In this document: piece by piece, positions 1 to 8,600 of the stretch
Layout of the letters: each line of letters starts with the position of its first letter
Position numbering within the stretch: the stretch's first letter is position 1
Assembly: GCA_947457615.1 (NCBI GenBank)
Contig: CANGWK010000026.1
Span: 1 to 41,862, forward strand
Length of the DNA: 41,862 nt
From: Flavobacteriaceae bacterium
Lineage (GTDB): Bacteria > Bacteroidota > Bacteroidia > Flavobacteriales > Flavobacteriaceae
Reading direction: 5' to 3'
The notes under the pieces: generated by a model
Seen by the model: only the letters and a program-made list of their open reading frames with translations
Told to the model about the DNA's origin: nothing
Databases searched by the model: none
Position numbers and translations under genes: made by a program

Positions 1-314
1 GGGAATCAAGTCCTGTAAATGAACTTGATAGAGCATTTTTGGCATGAGTTCTTTTCTTCCTTGCATGGTTTAAAAATACATTTTTTTGTGCTTTTTTGCA
101 AGTGTTTTTTGCTATATTTGTTGGAGTTGTGCAACAAGCACAGCCGTTTCTCGCAATTGCGAATTTTGTGGTATGTTAACGTTCTCGTTTCGCAAGAATT
201 TTTATCTTTAACAGAAAATAATCAGTTCCGAAGTTCGCAACCTCGTCGAGAGCTGGAACGTTAAAACCAAACTTTAAAATTATTTATTTTACTCACTATT
301 AAAAATATAAAGAA
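1..314. other. Gene-free left end with attC-like inverted repeat
   Basis: I see no convincing gene here; the 81-codon frame at 19-264 has no recognisable protein character. A Bacteroidota -7 box, TATATTTG, lies at 113-120 on the plus strand and would start a transcript just before a set of inverted repeats. These are TCGCAATTGCGA, a perfect 12-base palindrome at 151-162, and TTAACGTTC at 176-184 matching GAACGTTAA at 256-264. The spacing and the terminal AAC/GTT resemble an integron attC site, but the outer bases do not fit the attC consensus exactly. The segment could also be the edge of a mobile element lying left of the window. Confidence 0.4.
176..264. repeat. Long-range inverted repeat, attC-like
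   Basis: TTAACGTTC at 176-184 is perfectly complementary to GAACGTTAA at 256-264, enclosing 71 bases. A second short pairing (CTCG/CGAG) is possible just inside, with extra bases on the right arm. AAC at 178-180 and GTT at 260-262 span 85 bases, within the size range of integron attC sites. The strict GTTRRRY core is not met, so the attC reading is inference. Confidence 0.35.
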
Positions 315-315
315 A

Positions 316-340
316 AAATCCCGAGATATACTCGGGATTT
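316..340 (-). terminator. Rho-independent terminator of the dipeptidase gene
   Basis: A perfect 10-base stem, AAATCCCGAG with CTCGGGATTT, closes a 5-base loop. On the minus strand it is followed by a T-rich run, 25 bases after the stop codon of the dipeptidase gene. A weaker T tract also follows on the plus strand. Confidence 0.85.
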
Positions 341-365
341 CATTTTTAACAAATTTTATATTTTC

Positions 366-1829
366 TTAATTCTTAACCGGTATATTTTCTAATATTTCCA
401 ATACAAATTTCCAGAATTTTTGAGAAGAAGATATACTTGCTCTTTCGTCTGGGCTGTGTGCACCATGAATGGTAGGTCCAAAAGAAATCATGTCCATTCC
501 TGGATAATTAGTTCCAAGAATTCCGCATTCTAAGCCGGCGTGGCATGCTGCAACATTCGGTTTGTTTCCGTTTTGTTTTTCGTAAATTTTAACTAAAAGG
601 TCTAATATTTCTGAATTTACATTTGGAGTCCAACCAGGGTAACTTCCTCCTAGAGTCACTTCGCAACCAAACAATTCGTATGCCGAACGCAAAGAATTTG
701 CTAAATCAAATTTAGAACTTTCAACAGACGAACGCGTTAAATTTTGAATCGTAATTTCGCCTTCTTTAACAATTACACGAGCAATATTATTAGACGTTTC
801 TACCAAATCTTTAATATCAGCAGTCATAGAATAAACACCGTTATGAGCAGCGTAAATTCCGCGAAGTAAACCTTCTTGAACTCCTAAATCCATCACTTTA
901 CTTGGTAAATCGCTTTTTACGATTTCAATAGTTAAGTTAGGTTCCATGGTTTTGAATTCGGCTTTGATATTACCAATAATTTCTTGCATTTCAAATACAA
1001 AAGCTTCGTCATACATAGAAGCTACAATAACTTTGGCATTGCTTTCGCGAGGAATTGCATTGCGCAAACTTCCACCTGAAATTTCGGCAATTTGAAGACC
1101 AAAATTCTCGAAACCATCAAACAATAAACGGTTCATTATTTTGTTAGCATTACCCAATCCTTTGTGGATATCCATGCCGGAGTGTCCACCGTTCAACCCT
1201 TTTAAGGTAATGGTATATCCTACAGAACCCTCAGGAGTTTCTTCTTCATTATAACTTCTGTTGGCAGTAACATCTATTCCTCCTGCGCAACCAATACCTA
1301 TTTCATCATCTTCTTCGGTATCCATATTCAAAAGGATTTCTCCTTTCAAGATTCCACCTTTTAGGTTTAAAGCACCCGTCATACCAGTTTCTTCATCAAT
1401 AGTAAAAAGCGCGTCGATAGCTGGATGTTTAATTTCTTTGGATTCCAGAATTGCCATCATCATCGCTACTCCAAGTCCGTTGTCGGCACCAAGAGTGGTT
1501 CCACGAGCACGTACCCAGTCGCCATCGACATACATATCAATTCCTTGGGTATCAAAATCGAAATTGGTATCGTTATTTTTCTGACAAACCATATCCAAAT
1601 GCCCTTGAAGTACAATTGGCTTGCGATTTTCCATTCCGGGAGTTGCTGGTTTTCTAATTATTACGTTACGAATTTCATCTTCAAAGGTTTCTAATCCCAG
1701 ACTGTTACCAAAGTTTTTGATAAATTCAATTACTCTATCTTCTTTTTTTGATGGTCGAGGTACCGCGTTTAAATCGGCAAATTTGTTCCAAAGTGCTTTT
1801 GGTTCTAGGTTTCTAATTTCTTGGCTCAT
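366..1829 (-). CDS. pepD: Aminoacyl-histidine dipeptidase (M20 family, PepD-like)
   Basis: Cytosolic zinc dipeptidase that splits Xaa-His and similar dipeptides. The 487 residues match the usual PepD length. Visible metal and catalytic residues include H77 and D79 in GHLD, D116 in GADNG, the E146-E147 pair in DEETG and D170 in NMDTEED. A C-terminal HGAHSPDE motif supplies the last metal histidine. The middle of the protein is the M20 dimerisation domain. The gene stands alone: its terminator lies at 316-340 and the next gene upstream is divergent. The ATG start at 1829 fits the family N-terminus (SQEIRNLEPKALW). Confidence 0.93.
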   Translation of the reverse strand: MSQEIRNLEPKALWNKFADLNAVPRPSKKEDRVIEFIKNFGNSLGLETFEDEIRNVIIRKPATPGMENRKPIVLQGHLDMVCQKNNDTNFDFDTQGIDMYVDGDWVRARGTTLGADNGLGVAMMMAILESKEIKHPAIDALFTIDEETGMTGALNLKGGILKGEILLNMDTEEDDEIGIGCAGGIDVTANRSYNEEETPEGSVGYTITLKGLNGGHSGMDIHKGLGNANKIMNRLLFDGFENFGLQIAEISGGSLRNAIPRESNAKVIVASMYDEAFVFEMQEIIGNIKAEFKTMEPNLTIEIVKSDLPSKVMDLGVQEGLLRGIYAAHNGVYSMTADIKDLVETSNNIARVIVKEGEITIQNLTRSSVESSKFDLANSLRSAYELFGCEVTLGGSYPGWTPNVNSEILDLLVKIYEKQNGNKPNVAACHAGLECGILGTNYPGMDMISFGPTIHGAHSPDERASISSSQKFWKFVLEILENIPVKN

Positions 1830-2016
1830 TGTATTTTTTTAGACACAAATTTCACGAATTTCCACCAATTAATTAGATTGTAGAAATTTCACAAATTTGC
1901 AATGTTATTGATTATGGTAGTTTGTTTTGTATTTTATTTTTTTTAGAATCACAAATCTACAAAAAAAGAAGCACGAGTTCTTTATTTATAAGTATTTTTA
2001 TGCCAAATTTATTATT

Positions 2017-3081
2017 TTGAAACGCAAATACATTCTTCCATTATTTCTATTAGTTCAGATTTTATTTCTGAAAATAATCGCCTTTTTTCCTGAAATAGTA
2101 GAGCGATTTTACAGTAATGGTTTGTATCTTTTAATTTCAAAAATCTCTAGGACTATTTTAGGAAAGGTTCCTTTTTCGGTAGGTGATGTACTTTATGGAA
2201 TTGGAATTGTCTATATAATTTATTCCATTTGGAAAACTAGAAATTCTTGGAAATTACAATGGAAATGCAATTTAATAAAGATTGCTAGTTTTCTATCTGT
2301 TGTCTATTTTCTTTTTCATTTGCTTTGGGCTTTCAATTATTACAGAGTTCCCCTTTTTGAAAAAATGAATATTGAAAGGGAATATTCGGATGCCGATTTA
2401 GAAACATTTACACAAAAATTAATTGCTAAAACAAATACCCTTCAATTGGAAATTACGGGCAATCGGAATTTAAAAGTTACTAATCCAAATTCACAAGATT
2501 CGGTTTTGGTTATTGCTCAAAAAGGTTATAATACTTTAGCAAAAGAATATACTTTTTTTAATTATACTATTTTAAGTACTAAGAAATCATTGCTGAGTTT
2601 GCCATTAACTTATATGGGGTTTGCAGGTTATTTGAATCCGTTTACCAATGAAGCGCAGGTGAATTCTAAAATACCGATGGTAAACTTCCCGAATGTGGTT
2701 TGTCATGAAATGGCGCACCAAATTGGATATGCTAGTGAAACTGAATGTAACTTCATTGGTTTTTTAGCTGGAATAAAAAACAACGATTTGTATTTTCAAT
2801 ATTCCGCTTGTAGCAATGCATTACAGTACTGCCTGGTTAATATCGCAATGAAAGACAAAACAAAATTTAATGGTTTTATATCTAAAATTAATCCAGGAAT
2901 TATTGCTAATTTCAAAGAAAGTGATGCCTTTTGGAAACAATACGACACATTTATTGATAAGGGATTTAGTGCTTTTTATGATCAATTTTTAAAAATGAAT
3001 CAGCAAAAAGAGGGCATTGAGAGTTACAGCAAATTTGTAAATTTGTTAGTGAATTACTATAAAGGGAAAGAGTTGAAATAA
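2017..3081 (+). CDS. DUF3810 family membrane protein, putative zinc metallopeptidase
   Basis: Belongs to the DUF3810 family of Bacteroidota, whose function is not established. The open frame extends upstream to a TTG at 1927, but residues before LKRKYILPLF look non-coding and Phe/Tyr/Lys-rich. I therefore prefer the TTG at 2017, giving 354 residues. The N-terminus has about three hydrophobic segments (near residues 5-25, 55-70 and 90-108), followed by a soluble domain. That domain contains CHEMAHQ, an HExxH zinc motif at about residues 230-234, with acidic residues at about 241 and 243 that could be a third ligand, as in gluzincin-type peptidases. Peptidase activity is inference from the motif. 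A structured repeat follows, then rimO. Confidence 0.8.
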   Translation: MKRKYILPLFLLVQILFLKIIAFFPEIVERFYSNGLYLLISKISRTILGKVPFSVGDVLYGIGIVYIIYSIWKTRNSWKLQWKCNLIKIASFLSVVYFLFHLLWAFNYYRVPLFEKMNIEREYSDADLETFTQKLIAKTNTLQLEITGNRNLKVTNPNSQDSVLVIAQKGYNTLAKEYTFFNYTILSTKKSLLSLPLTYMGFAGYLNPFTNEAQVNSKIPMVNFPNVVCHEMAHQIGYASETECNFIGFLAGIKNNDLYFQYSACSNALQYCLVNIAMKDKTKFNGFISKINPGIIANFKESDAFWKQYDTFIDKGFSAFYDQFLKMNQQKEGIESYSKFVNLLVNYYKGKELK

Positions 3082-3134
3082 ATTAACAAAAGAGGTTATG
3101 AAAATGAATTTTATAATCCAAATGCTTGCTATTT

Positions 3135-3233
3135 TAGCCCCGATTGAGCCGATAGCTCTCGTGGAGGAACGGAACGAGACTATAAGGAGAAAGCGGGAAT
3201 TTGGTTTACTAAAATTCCTTAAAGTTTCGCTCC
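3135..3233 (+). ncRNA. Structured intergenic element, copy A (Flavo-1-like?)
   Basis: First of three copies. It opens with TAGCCCCGA and closes its core with AAGCGGGAA (3191-3199), so CCCG can pair with CGGG. The central hairpin is ATAG, bulged C, TCTCGT, an 11-base loop, ACGAGA, CTAT. It has no sequence identity with the hairpins of copies B and C but keeps the same shape and the bulged C. GAGC at 3146-3149 can pair with GCTC at 3229-3232, crossing the first stem. The element lies between the DUF3810 gene and the rimO promoter. Identity with the published Flavo-1 motif is from memory and unverified. Confidence 0.6.
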
Positions 3234-3248
3234 TTAAAATAAATAACG

Positions 3249-3256
3249 TAATTTTG
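3249..3256 (+). promoter_or_regulatory. -7 box of the rimO promoter
   Basis: TAATTTTG matches the Bacteroidota TAnnTTTG box and ends 20 bases before the rimO ATG. There is no exact TTG at the -33 position; TTC is found 20 bases upstream, inside the 3' end of structured element A. Confidence 0.55.
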
Positions 3257-3276
3257 TATCCCATTAAAATTAAGGT

Positions 3277-4578
3277 ATGAGAACCAAATCGGTAAAGAAA
3301 AATAAAATCAATGTAATTACGCTTGGATGTTCTAAAAATACTTACGATAGTGAGGTGTTGATGGGGCAATTAAAAGCTAGCGGTAAGGATGTTGTGCATG
3401 AGCAGGAAGGAAATATTGTGGTGATTAATACTTGTGGTTTTATTGATAATGCGAAAGCAGAATCGGTGAATACTATTTTGGAATATGCCGATAAAAAGGC
3501 ACGAGGAATTGTAGATAAAGTATTTGTAACCGGTTGTTTGTCTGAAAGATACCGCCCAGATTTAGAAAAGGAAATTCCGAATGTGGATCAGTATTTTGGA
3601 ACTACGGAACTGCCACTTTTATTGAAAGCTCTTGGTGCCGATTACAAACACGAATTGCTTGGAGAACGATTGACTACTACTCCGAAAAATTATGCTTATT
3701 TAAAGATTGCCGAAGGTTGTGATAGGCCTTGTAGTTTTTGTGCTATCCCTTTGATGCGTGGAAAACACGTTTCGCAAACCATAGAAAAACTAGTTAAAGA
3801 AGCGGAAGGTTTAGCAAGAAATGGCGTTAAAGAATTGATTCTTATTGCGCAGGATTTGACTTACTACGGTTTGGATATTTATAAAAAACGAAATCTTGCC
3901 GAATTACTAGAAAATTTGGTGAAAGTGGAAGGTATTGAGTGGATTCGCTTGCATTACGCCTTCCCTACTGGATTTCCTATGGATGTTTTGGAATTGATGC
4001 GTAACGAACCTAAGATTTGTAATTATATTGATATTCCGTTGCAACATATTTCAGATAAAATTTTGAAATCTATGAAACGGGGAACTACGAAAGAAAAAAC
4101 CACTAAATTATTAAAAGATTTTAGAGCAGCGGTTCCTGGAATGACCATAAGAACTACTTTGATTGTGGGTTATCCTGGAGAAACGCAAGAAGATTTTGAA
4201 ATTATGCGTGATTGGGTGCAGGAAATGAAATTTGAACGATTGGGTTGTTTTACTTATTCTCATGAAGAAAATACAGGTGCTTTTGCCTTAGTTGACGATG
4301 TTCCTGAGGATATAAAAAAAGCGCGTGCAGCAGAAATAATGGATTTACAATCTCAGATATCTTGGGATTTGAATCAAGAAAAAATAGGTGAAACTTTTAA
4401 ATGTGTTATTGACCGAAAAGAAGGAGAGCATTTTATAGGAAGAACCGAATTTGATAGTCCAGATGTGGATAATGAAGTGCTTATAGATGCCTCTAAATTT
4501 TATGTAAAAACTGGAGATTTTGTAAATGTAAAAATTACAGATGCTACTGAATACGATTTGTACGGTGAACCGGTTTAA
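3277..4578 (+). CDS. rimO: Ribosomal protein S12 methylthiotransferase RimO
   Basis: Radical SAM enzyme that adds a methylthio group to an aspartate of ribosomal protein S12 (uS12). The N-terminal MTTase domain shows the three cluster cysteines C18, C53 and C87. The radical SAM domain carries C148, C152 and C155 in GCDRPCSFC. A C-terminal TRAM domain follows from about residue 370 (KCVIDRKEGEHFIGRTEFDSP). The 433 residues are normal for RimO, and ITLGCSKN at the N-terminus favours RimO over MiaB. The ATG start is set by this N-terminus and by the -7 box 20 bases upstream. Confidence 0.95.
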   Translation: MRTKSVKKNKINVITLGCSKNTYDSEVLMGQLKASGKDVVHEQEGNIVVINTCGFIDNAKAESVNTILEYADKKARGIVDKVFVTGCLSERYRPDLEKEIPNVDQYFGTTELPLLLKALGADYKHELLGERLTTTPKNYAYLKIAEGCDRPCSFCAIPLMRGKHVSQTIEKLVKEAEGLARNGVKELILIAQDLTYYGLDIYKKRNLAELLENLVKVEGIEWIRLHYAFPTGFPMDVLELMRNEPKICNYIDIPLQHISDKILKSMKRGTTKEKTTKLLKDFRAAVPGMTIRTTLIVGYPGETQEDFEIMRDWVQEMKFERLGCFTYSHEENTGAFALVDDVPEDIKKARAAEIMDLQSQISWDLNQEKIGETFKCVIDRKEGEHFIGRTEFDSPDVDNEVLIDASKFYVKTGDFVNVKITDATEYDLYGEPV

Positions 4579-4620
4579 TTAATACAATTTTTATTATTTT
4601 ATATCTCTAAAGAAACTAAA

Positions 4621-5112
4621 ATGAAAACAATACAATTTTATTTATTTATAGGCAGTTGCATTTTATCTTTTACTTCTTCAGTTGCTCAATATGGTAATGG
4701 CGGCATGTATGGTGGAAATGGTATGAATGGTGGTATGAACCGCATGGGTAACCAACAAAGTATTCAAAATACTAATAATTACGGTAGAGATAAAAGCCCC
4801 GAGGATATTGAAAAAGAAAGAACAGAAAACTTAAATAAAAGTATTGATAAAATAACTAAAGACTTGAATCTAGATGATTTACAAGTAATAGTTATACGCA
4901 AAGAGATTGAAGCAAGTGCTAAAAGTATTTTTGCAGTTTCAAAATCGGAAAGTTCTAATGAGGACAAGTTGAAAGAGATAGAAGCTATAAATGAAAAAAC
5001 AGATAGAACTATTAACACCTACCTGAATCTAGACCAAAAAGTTAAATACAAAAAATATGTAGAGGACAGAAAAGAACGTATGGAAAAATATAGAATGTCT
5101 GTTAGAAATTAA
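4621..5112 (+). CDS. Small secreted protein with Gly/Met/Asn-rich segment
   Basis: Not a family I can name with certainty. The 163 residues start with a signal peptide (about 1-22). A Gly-Asn-Met-rich stretch (about 24-50) follows, then a charged, probably helical region (about 60-160) of Glu, Lys and Asp. The helical part, with LDDLQ and a later LNLDQK, resembles periplasmic Spy/CpxP-like or DUF4168-like helical proteins of Bacteroidota, but that is a loose analogy. It follows rimO by 42 bases and may be co-transcribed. A weak hairpin and T run (5122-5144) end the unit before the convergent wall hydrolase gene. Confidence 0.7.
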   Translation: MKTIQFYLFIGSCILSFTSSVAQYGNGGMYGGNGMNGGMNRMGNQQSIQNTNNYGRDKSPEDIEKERTENLNKSIDKITKDLNLDDLQVIVIRKEIEASAKSIFAVSKSESSNEDKLKEIEAINEKTDRTINTYLNLDQKVKYKKYVEDRKERMEKYRMSVRN

Positions 5113-5121
5113 AGTTTCTTG

Positions 5122-5144
5122 CAGAATTTTCTGAATTTTTTTTT
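5122..5144 (+). terminator. Weak terminator in convergent gap
   Basis: CAGAA and TTCTG form a short stem followed by AA and a run of nine T on the plus strand. It lies 10 bases after the stop of the small secreted protein gene and just before the end of the convergent LysM gene. Confidence 0.5.
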
Positions 5145-5146
5145 GA

Positions 5147-6376
5147 TTATTCTTTCAAAACCCTATTTACTTGTACAAAAGTTCTAGAATAATAAGATTC
5201 TTTTAGTGATGAAAATTTAACGCCTGATCCACTAGAGGAATGAATGAATTTTATTACTCCATCAACTACATCCGAGACCATTCCTACATGACTTACTCGT
5301 CTTCCGCCTAAGGTGGCGAAGAAAATTAAATCTCCTTTTTGGGCTTGTGATTTATTAATTTTCACTCCGTAATTTGACATTTGTTGCGAAGTTCTCGGTA
5401 GAGTCATTTCAATATTTTTAAATGTAGCATAAATCAAACCCGAACAATCGTATCCGGCGCTTGTTGTGCCTCCACTAAGATAACGAGTACCTAAATGTTC
5501 GGCGGCTTTTCTTATTAAATAATCCGCTTTAATAGCATTTCCTACTGGAACGTCTTTTACTTCCACCTCTTCTATTGGAATATTTGTAATAAAATCTTTT
5601 GTTTCTTCAGATGATTTATGCACACCTTTTTTAATCATTAAAAGATAACCTACCGGAAGTCCGTTCTCAATACCTGGATTCAATTTTTCAATATCTGTAA
5701 CGGATACACCATACTGTTTGGAAATCCCATACAATGTTTCTTTTTCAAGCACCTTGTGCACAACATTTGTAATAGAAACTATATCACCGTTTGTACTACC
5801 CAGCAAATCCGTATTAGAATTAGTTTCTTCTACTTTTACTTTTACAGCATCTTTATTTGGAAATTTTAATTTGACCCCTTTCCTTAAGTTACTTGTTTTT
5901 AACTCCGGATTCAATTCACAAATAGCTTCCATTGTCATTCCAAATTGTTTGGAAAGGCTGTATAAAGTTTCTTTAGACTGAACGATATGTGTGATTGTAG
6001 ACTCTACTGGATCAATAGGTGCCTCTTGTTTTTCTTTGGCAATCGGAGTAATTTCTTTTTTCTTATTTTTTTCGGCTAGTAGTTCTTTTTTATCGTTTTT
6101 ATCGTTTTTATCGTTTTTATCTTTTTTATCGTTTTTGGAAGATTTTTCTTTTTCTTTAAATTTCTTATTAGGAATACGAAGTTCTTGATTTAATTGTAAT
6201 AAGGATCCTTTAGTTTTAGGATTCAATTCATAAATAGATTTTTCACTTACATTGTATTTAAGTGACAATGCTAAAATAGTTTCTCCTTTAGATATCTTAT
6301 GTTTAATAACTTTTTGAGAAAAAGCTGAGACACTAAAAAAAAGGCTGAGAATTAAAATTATATGGATGCGTTTCAT
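5147..6376 (-). CDS. Secreted LysM / NlpC-P60 peptidoglycan hydrolase
   Basis: A cell-wall endopeptidase expected to cleave peptide stems of peptidoglycan outside the inner membrane. The 409 residues comprise a signal peptide (1-20), LysM 1 (about 24-69), a Lys/Asp/Asn-rich linker (80-97), LysM 2 (about 129-173), LysM 3 (about 206-250) and a C-terminal NlpC/P60 domain (about 285-405). The catalytic cysteine is C311 in GYDCSGL. H363 (SHVGMV) is the catalytic histidine and H379 is the likely third residue. The linker is coded by a 9-base tandem repeat (see findings). It is convergent with the small secreted protein gene and monocistronic by appearance. Confidence 0.92.
   Translation of the reverse strand: MKRIHIILILSLFFSVSAFSQKVIKHKISKGETILALSLKYNVSEKSIYELNPKTKGSLLQLNQELRIPNKKFKEKEKSSKNDKKDKNDKNDKNDKKELLAEKNKKKEITPIAKEKQEAPIDPVESTITHIVQSKETLYSLSKQFGMTMEAICELNPELKTSNLRKGVKLKFPNKDAVKVKVEETNSNTDLLGSTNGDIVSITNVVHKVLEKETLYGISKQYGVSVTDIEKLNPGIENGLPVGYLLMIKKGVHKSSEETKDFITNIPIEEVEVKDVPVGNAIKADYLIRKAAEHLGTRYLSGGTTSAGYDCSGLIYATFKNIEMTLPRTSQQMSNYGVKINKSQAQKGDLIFFATLGGRRVSHVGMVSDVVDGVIKFIHSSSGSGVKFSSLKESYYSRTFVQVNRVLKE
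6092..6137 (-). repeat. 9-base in-frame minisatellite in the LysM gene
   Basis: ATCGTTTTT (AAAAACGAT on the coding strand) is repeated about five times with slight variation. It encodes repeated Lys-Asn-Asp in the linker between LysM 1 and LysM 2. The unit length is a multiple of three, so gain or loss of units changes linker length without a frameshift. Confidence 0.85.
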
Positions 6377-6790
6377 GGAGCTAAATTATTACAAAGTGTT
6401 ATCACTTTTTTAGGTGGCACAAAATACAAAAAAAATAGACCTTTTATAGATTTTTTAACTTAATTTTAATTAAAACACTTTGAAATTGAAGTATTTAATA
6501 ATTAAAACCTTTCTAGTTTTGGACAAATTAGGTTTTTTGATTGCGCATTAATTATATCAACAAAATGCATCAATGGTTACTTTTGGAGTAAATTTCAGTA
6601 TATTTTCTGATACATTGAACGCTTATCAATTATTTCTTAAGCTAAGTTTTTCATATAAAAAAAATTAAAAAAATCGGTAGACTAATTATAAAAATAAAAT
6701 AATTAGTTGAAATGATTTAGTTAAATTTAATTAAATCTTAAAAATTCATAAATAAATAATAGTTTATTTTTGTATGATTAATTAAATCTA
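6377..6790. other. 414-base divergent intergenic region
   Basis: Very AT-rich, with no gene that I can support on either strand. It must hold the promoters of the leftward LysM hydrolase and the rightward TPR gene. On the plus strand TATTTTTG (6765-6772) is a good -7 box ending 18 bases before the TPR gene ATG. On the minus strand only an imperfect TATTTTG was seen. No strong hairpin or repeat was found. Confidence 0.6.
6765..6772 (+). promoter_or_regulatory. -7 box of the TPR-apbE transcript
   Basis: TATTTTTG matches TAnnTTTG and lies 18 bases before the ATG of the TPR gene. No clear TTG at -33 was seen. Confidence 0.5.
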
Positions 6791-7588
6791 ATGAAAAATC
6801 CTGTTAGTTTCTTCTGTTATTTCATTTTTACTAATGCTGCTATATGTCAAAATTCTATAAAAGAATATAGACATCAAGCAATAGAATATGGATACATAAA
6901 AGAATATAAAAAAGTAATTGATTGCTATTCTAAAATCATTGAACTTAACCCAAAAGATTCTACAGCCTATTTAGATAGAGCTTTGACAAAACAAATAATT
7001 AAAGATTATAAAGGAGCCATTACAGATTTTACTATTAGAGGTAAAATTAATCCATCTGAACCGGACTATTTTTTTTTAAGAGGCATGCTTCTTCAAAAAA
7101 TGAAAGATTATAAAAATGCCATCTTAAATTACAATAAAACAATGAAGATGGAATATAATGCAGATGCTTATCGCTTTAGAGGACAAATAAAAGAAATCTG
7201 CAAAGATTATAATGGCGCAATGAAAGATTATAATAAAGCTGCATCTATGAGTAGGTATTCTGAAATATATATTGACAGAGGATTACTAAAAAGCAAGTTG
7301 AAAGACTATAAAGAGTCATTGAAAGACTTAAATACAGCAACAGAAATAGACCCTTTAGATGAAAATGCTTATTATTCCAGAGCACAAGTTTATACTAAAA
7401 TTAAAGAATTTAGAAATGCAATTATTGATTATGGAAAAACAATTGAACTGAATAATCAAGAGCCTAAGTATTATCTAAAAAAGATACTTTTAGAAATTAA
7501 ATTAAATGAAAAAGTAAATGCCTGTAATGATTTAATGCTTTATAAAAAATACGGAGGAAAATTGAATATAAAATTAAATTGTAACTAA
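6791..7588 (+). CDS. Exported TPR-repeat protein
   Basis: A protein of 265 residues with a probable signal peptide (1-19, ending near AAICQ) and about six tetratricopeptide repeats covering residues 22-240. Typical units read YxKxIELNPKDSTAYLDRA and DYKGAITDF. TPRs act as protein-binding scaffolds; the partner is unknown. The stop codon is one base before the ATG of apbE, so the two genes are probably one transcript and may be translationally coupled. This hints at a role in the envelope near ApbE, which is inference only. Confidence 0.82.
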   Translation: MKNPVSFFCYFIFTNAAICQNSIKEYRHQAIEYGYIKEYKKVIDCYSKIIELNPKDSTAYLDRALTKQIIKDYKGAITDFTIRGKINPSEPDYFFLRGMLLQKMKDYKNAILNYNKTMKMEYNADAYRFRGQIKEICKDYNGAMKDYNKAASMSRYSEIYIDRGLLKSKLKDYKESLKDLNTATEIDPLDENAYYSRAQVYTKIKEFRNAIIDYGKTIELNNQEPKYYLKKILLEIKLNEKVNACNDLMLYKKYGGKLNIKLNCN

Positions 7589-7589
7589 A

Positions 7590-8600
7590 ATGAAAAAAAT
7601 CAGATATTTATTATCCTTTATTGTAATACTTACAACAACTATTTCTTCCTACTCACAATTAGAATCTGCTTCTATAGAAGGGCCTACACAAGGCACATCG
7701 TATCATATTACTTATTTAGACACTAAACACAGAAACTTACAGCCCGAAATTGAAAAGTTGTTAGTAGATTTTGACTTTTCGGTATCCACTTATAATCCTT
7801 ACTCCATAATAACGAGAGTAAATCAAAATGATAAAGATGTTAAGGTAGATAAATATTTCAAGGCCTGTTTTAAAAAAGCCAAAGAAGTTTGGAAAAATAG
7901 CAATGGTGCCTTTGATCCAACCGTACTGCCATTAACAAATATATGGGGTTTTGGTCCTGGTAAAAAAAGTGAAATTGAAAAAACAAAAATTGATAGTATC
8001 TTACAATTTGTTGGTCTTAATTTAATTGATCTTAAAGGAAATAAAATAATTAAAAAAGATCCTAGAGTAGCTTTAGATTTTAATGCTTTTGCTCAAGGCT
8101 ATTCGGTTGATGTAGTATCGAAATTCTTAAATAAAAAAGGAATAAAATCTTATATAGTTGAAATTGGTGGCGAAGTATATGCAAGAGGAACCGATATATA
8201 TGGAAGAATTTGGACAGTTAATTTAGAAGAACCTAAAGATAATAAAGAAGCAATAAATAAGACAATTGCCATAGCTAAATTGAATAATTCCGCCATTTCA
8301 ACTTCAGGCAATAATAGACGTTATTTTATTGAAAACGGAATAAAATATGCACATCATTTGGATCCTAAAACAGGGTATCCTTCTAAAAATAATTTATTAA
8401 GTGCCTCTGTTTTTGCTAAAAATTGTATTACTACAGATGCTAATGCTACGGGCATCTTGGTTATGGGGTTAGATAAAGCAATATTGTTTTTACAAAATCA
8501 TCCTGAACTAGAAGCATTTATTACTTACTCTGATGGTAGTGGAAATTATAAATATTATAAAACCAAAGGAATAAAAAATATTCTAGAATTTAATGAATAA
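7590..8600 (+). CDS. apbE: FAD:protein FMN transferase (ApbE)
   Basis: Transfers FMN from FAD onto a Ser/Thr of target proteins outside the cytoplasmic membrane, making covalent flavoproteins such as Na+-NQR and Rnf subunits. The 336 residues have a signal peptide (about 1-22) but no lipobox cysteine. Visible family motifs are GTSYHITY near the N-terminus, LDFNAFAQGYSVD (the Mg/FAD loop), EIGGEVYARG, STSGNNRRYF, HHLDPKTGYP and the C-terminal TTDANATG. No FMN-acceptor protein with an obvious (S/T)GA(S/T) motif was recognised in the window, so its substrate is elsewhere or not recognised. It shares a bidirectional terminator with the DUF2271 gene facing it. Confidence 0.93.
   Translation: MKKIRYLLSFIVILTTTISSYSQLESASIEGPTQGTSYHITYLDTKHRNLQPEIEKLLVDFDFSVSTYNPYSIITRVNQNDKDVKVDKYFKACFKKAKEVWKNSNGAFDPTVLPLTNIWGFGPGKKSEIEKTKIDSILQFVGLNLIDLKGNKIIKKDPRVALDFNAFAQGYSVDVVSKFLNKKGIKSYIVEIGGEVYARGTDIYGRIWTVNLEEPKDNKEAINKTIAIAKLNNSAISTSGNNRRYFIENGIKYAHHLDPKTGYPSKNNLLSASVFAKNCITTDANATGILVMGLDKAILFLQNHPELEAFITYSDGSGNYKYYKTKGIKNILEFNE

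Noticed and set aside
19..264. 81-codon frame at the left end as a gene
   Set aside because: Composition is unlike a protein, it covers the inverted repeats, and no homology is apparent.
1261..1842. Plus-strand frames opposite the dipeptidase gene
   Set aside because: They are shadows of the dipeptidase frame, with no signal or motif of their own.
3098..3280. 60-codon frame between the DUF3810 gene and rimO
   Set aside because: It reads straight through the structured repeat, and the same element elsewhere has no such frame.
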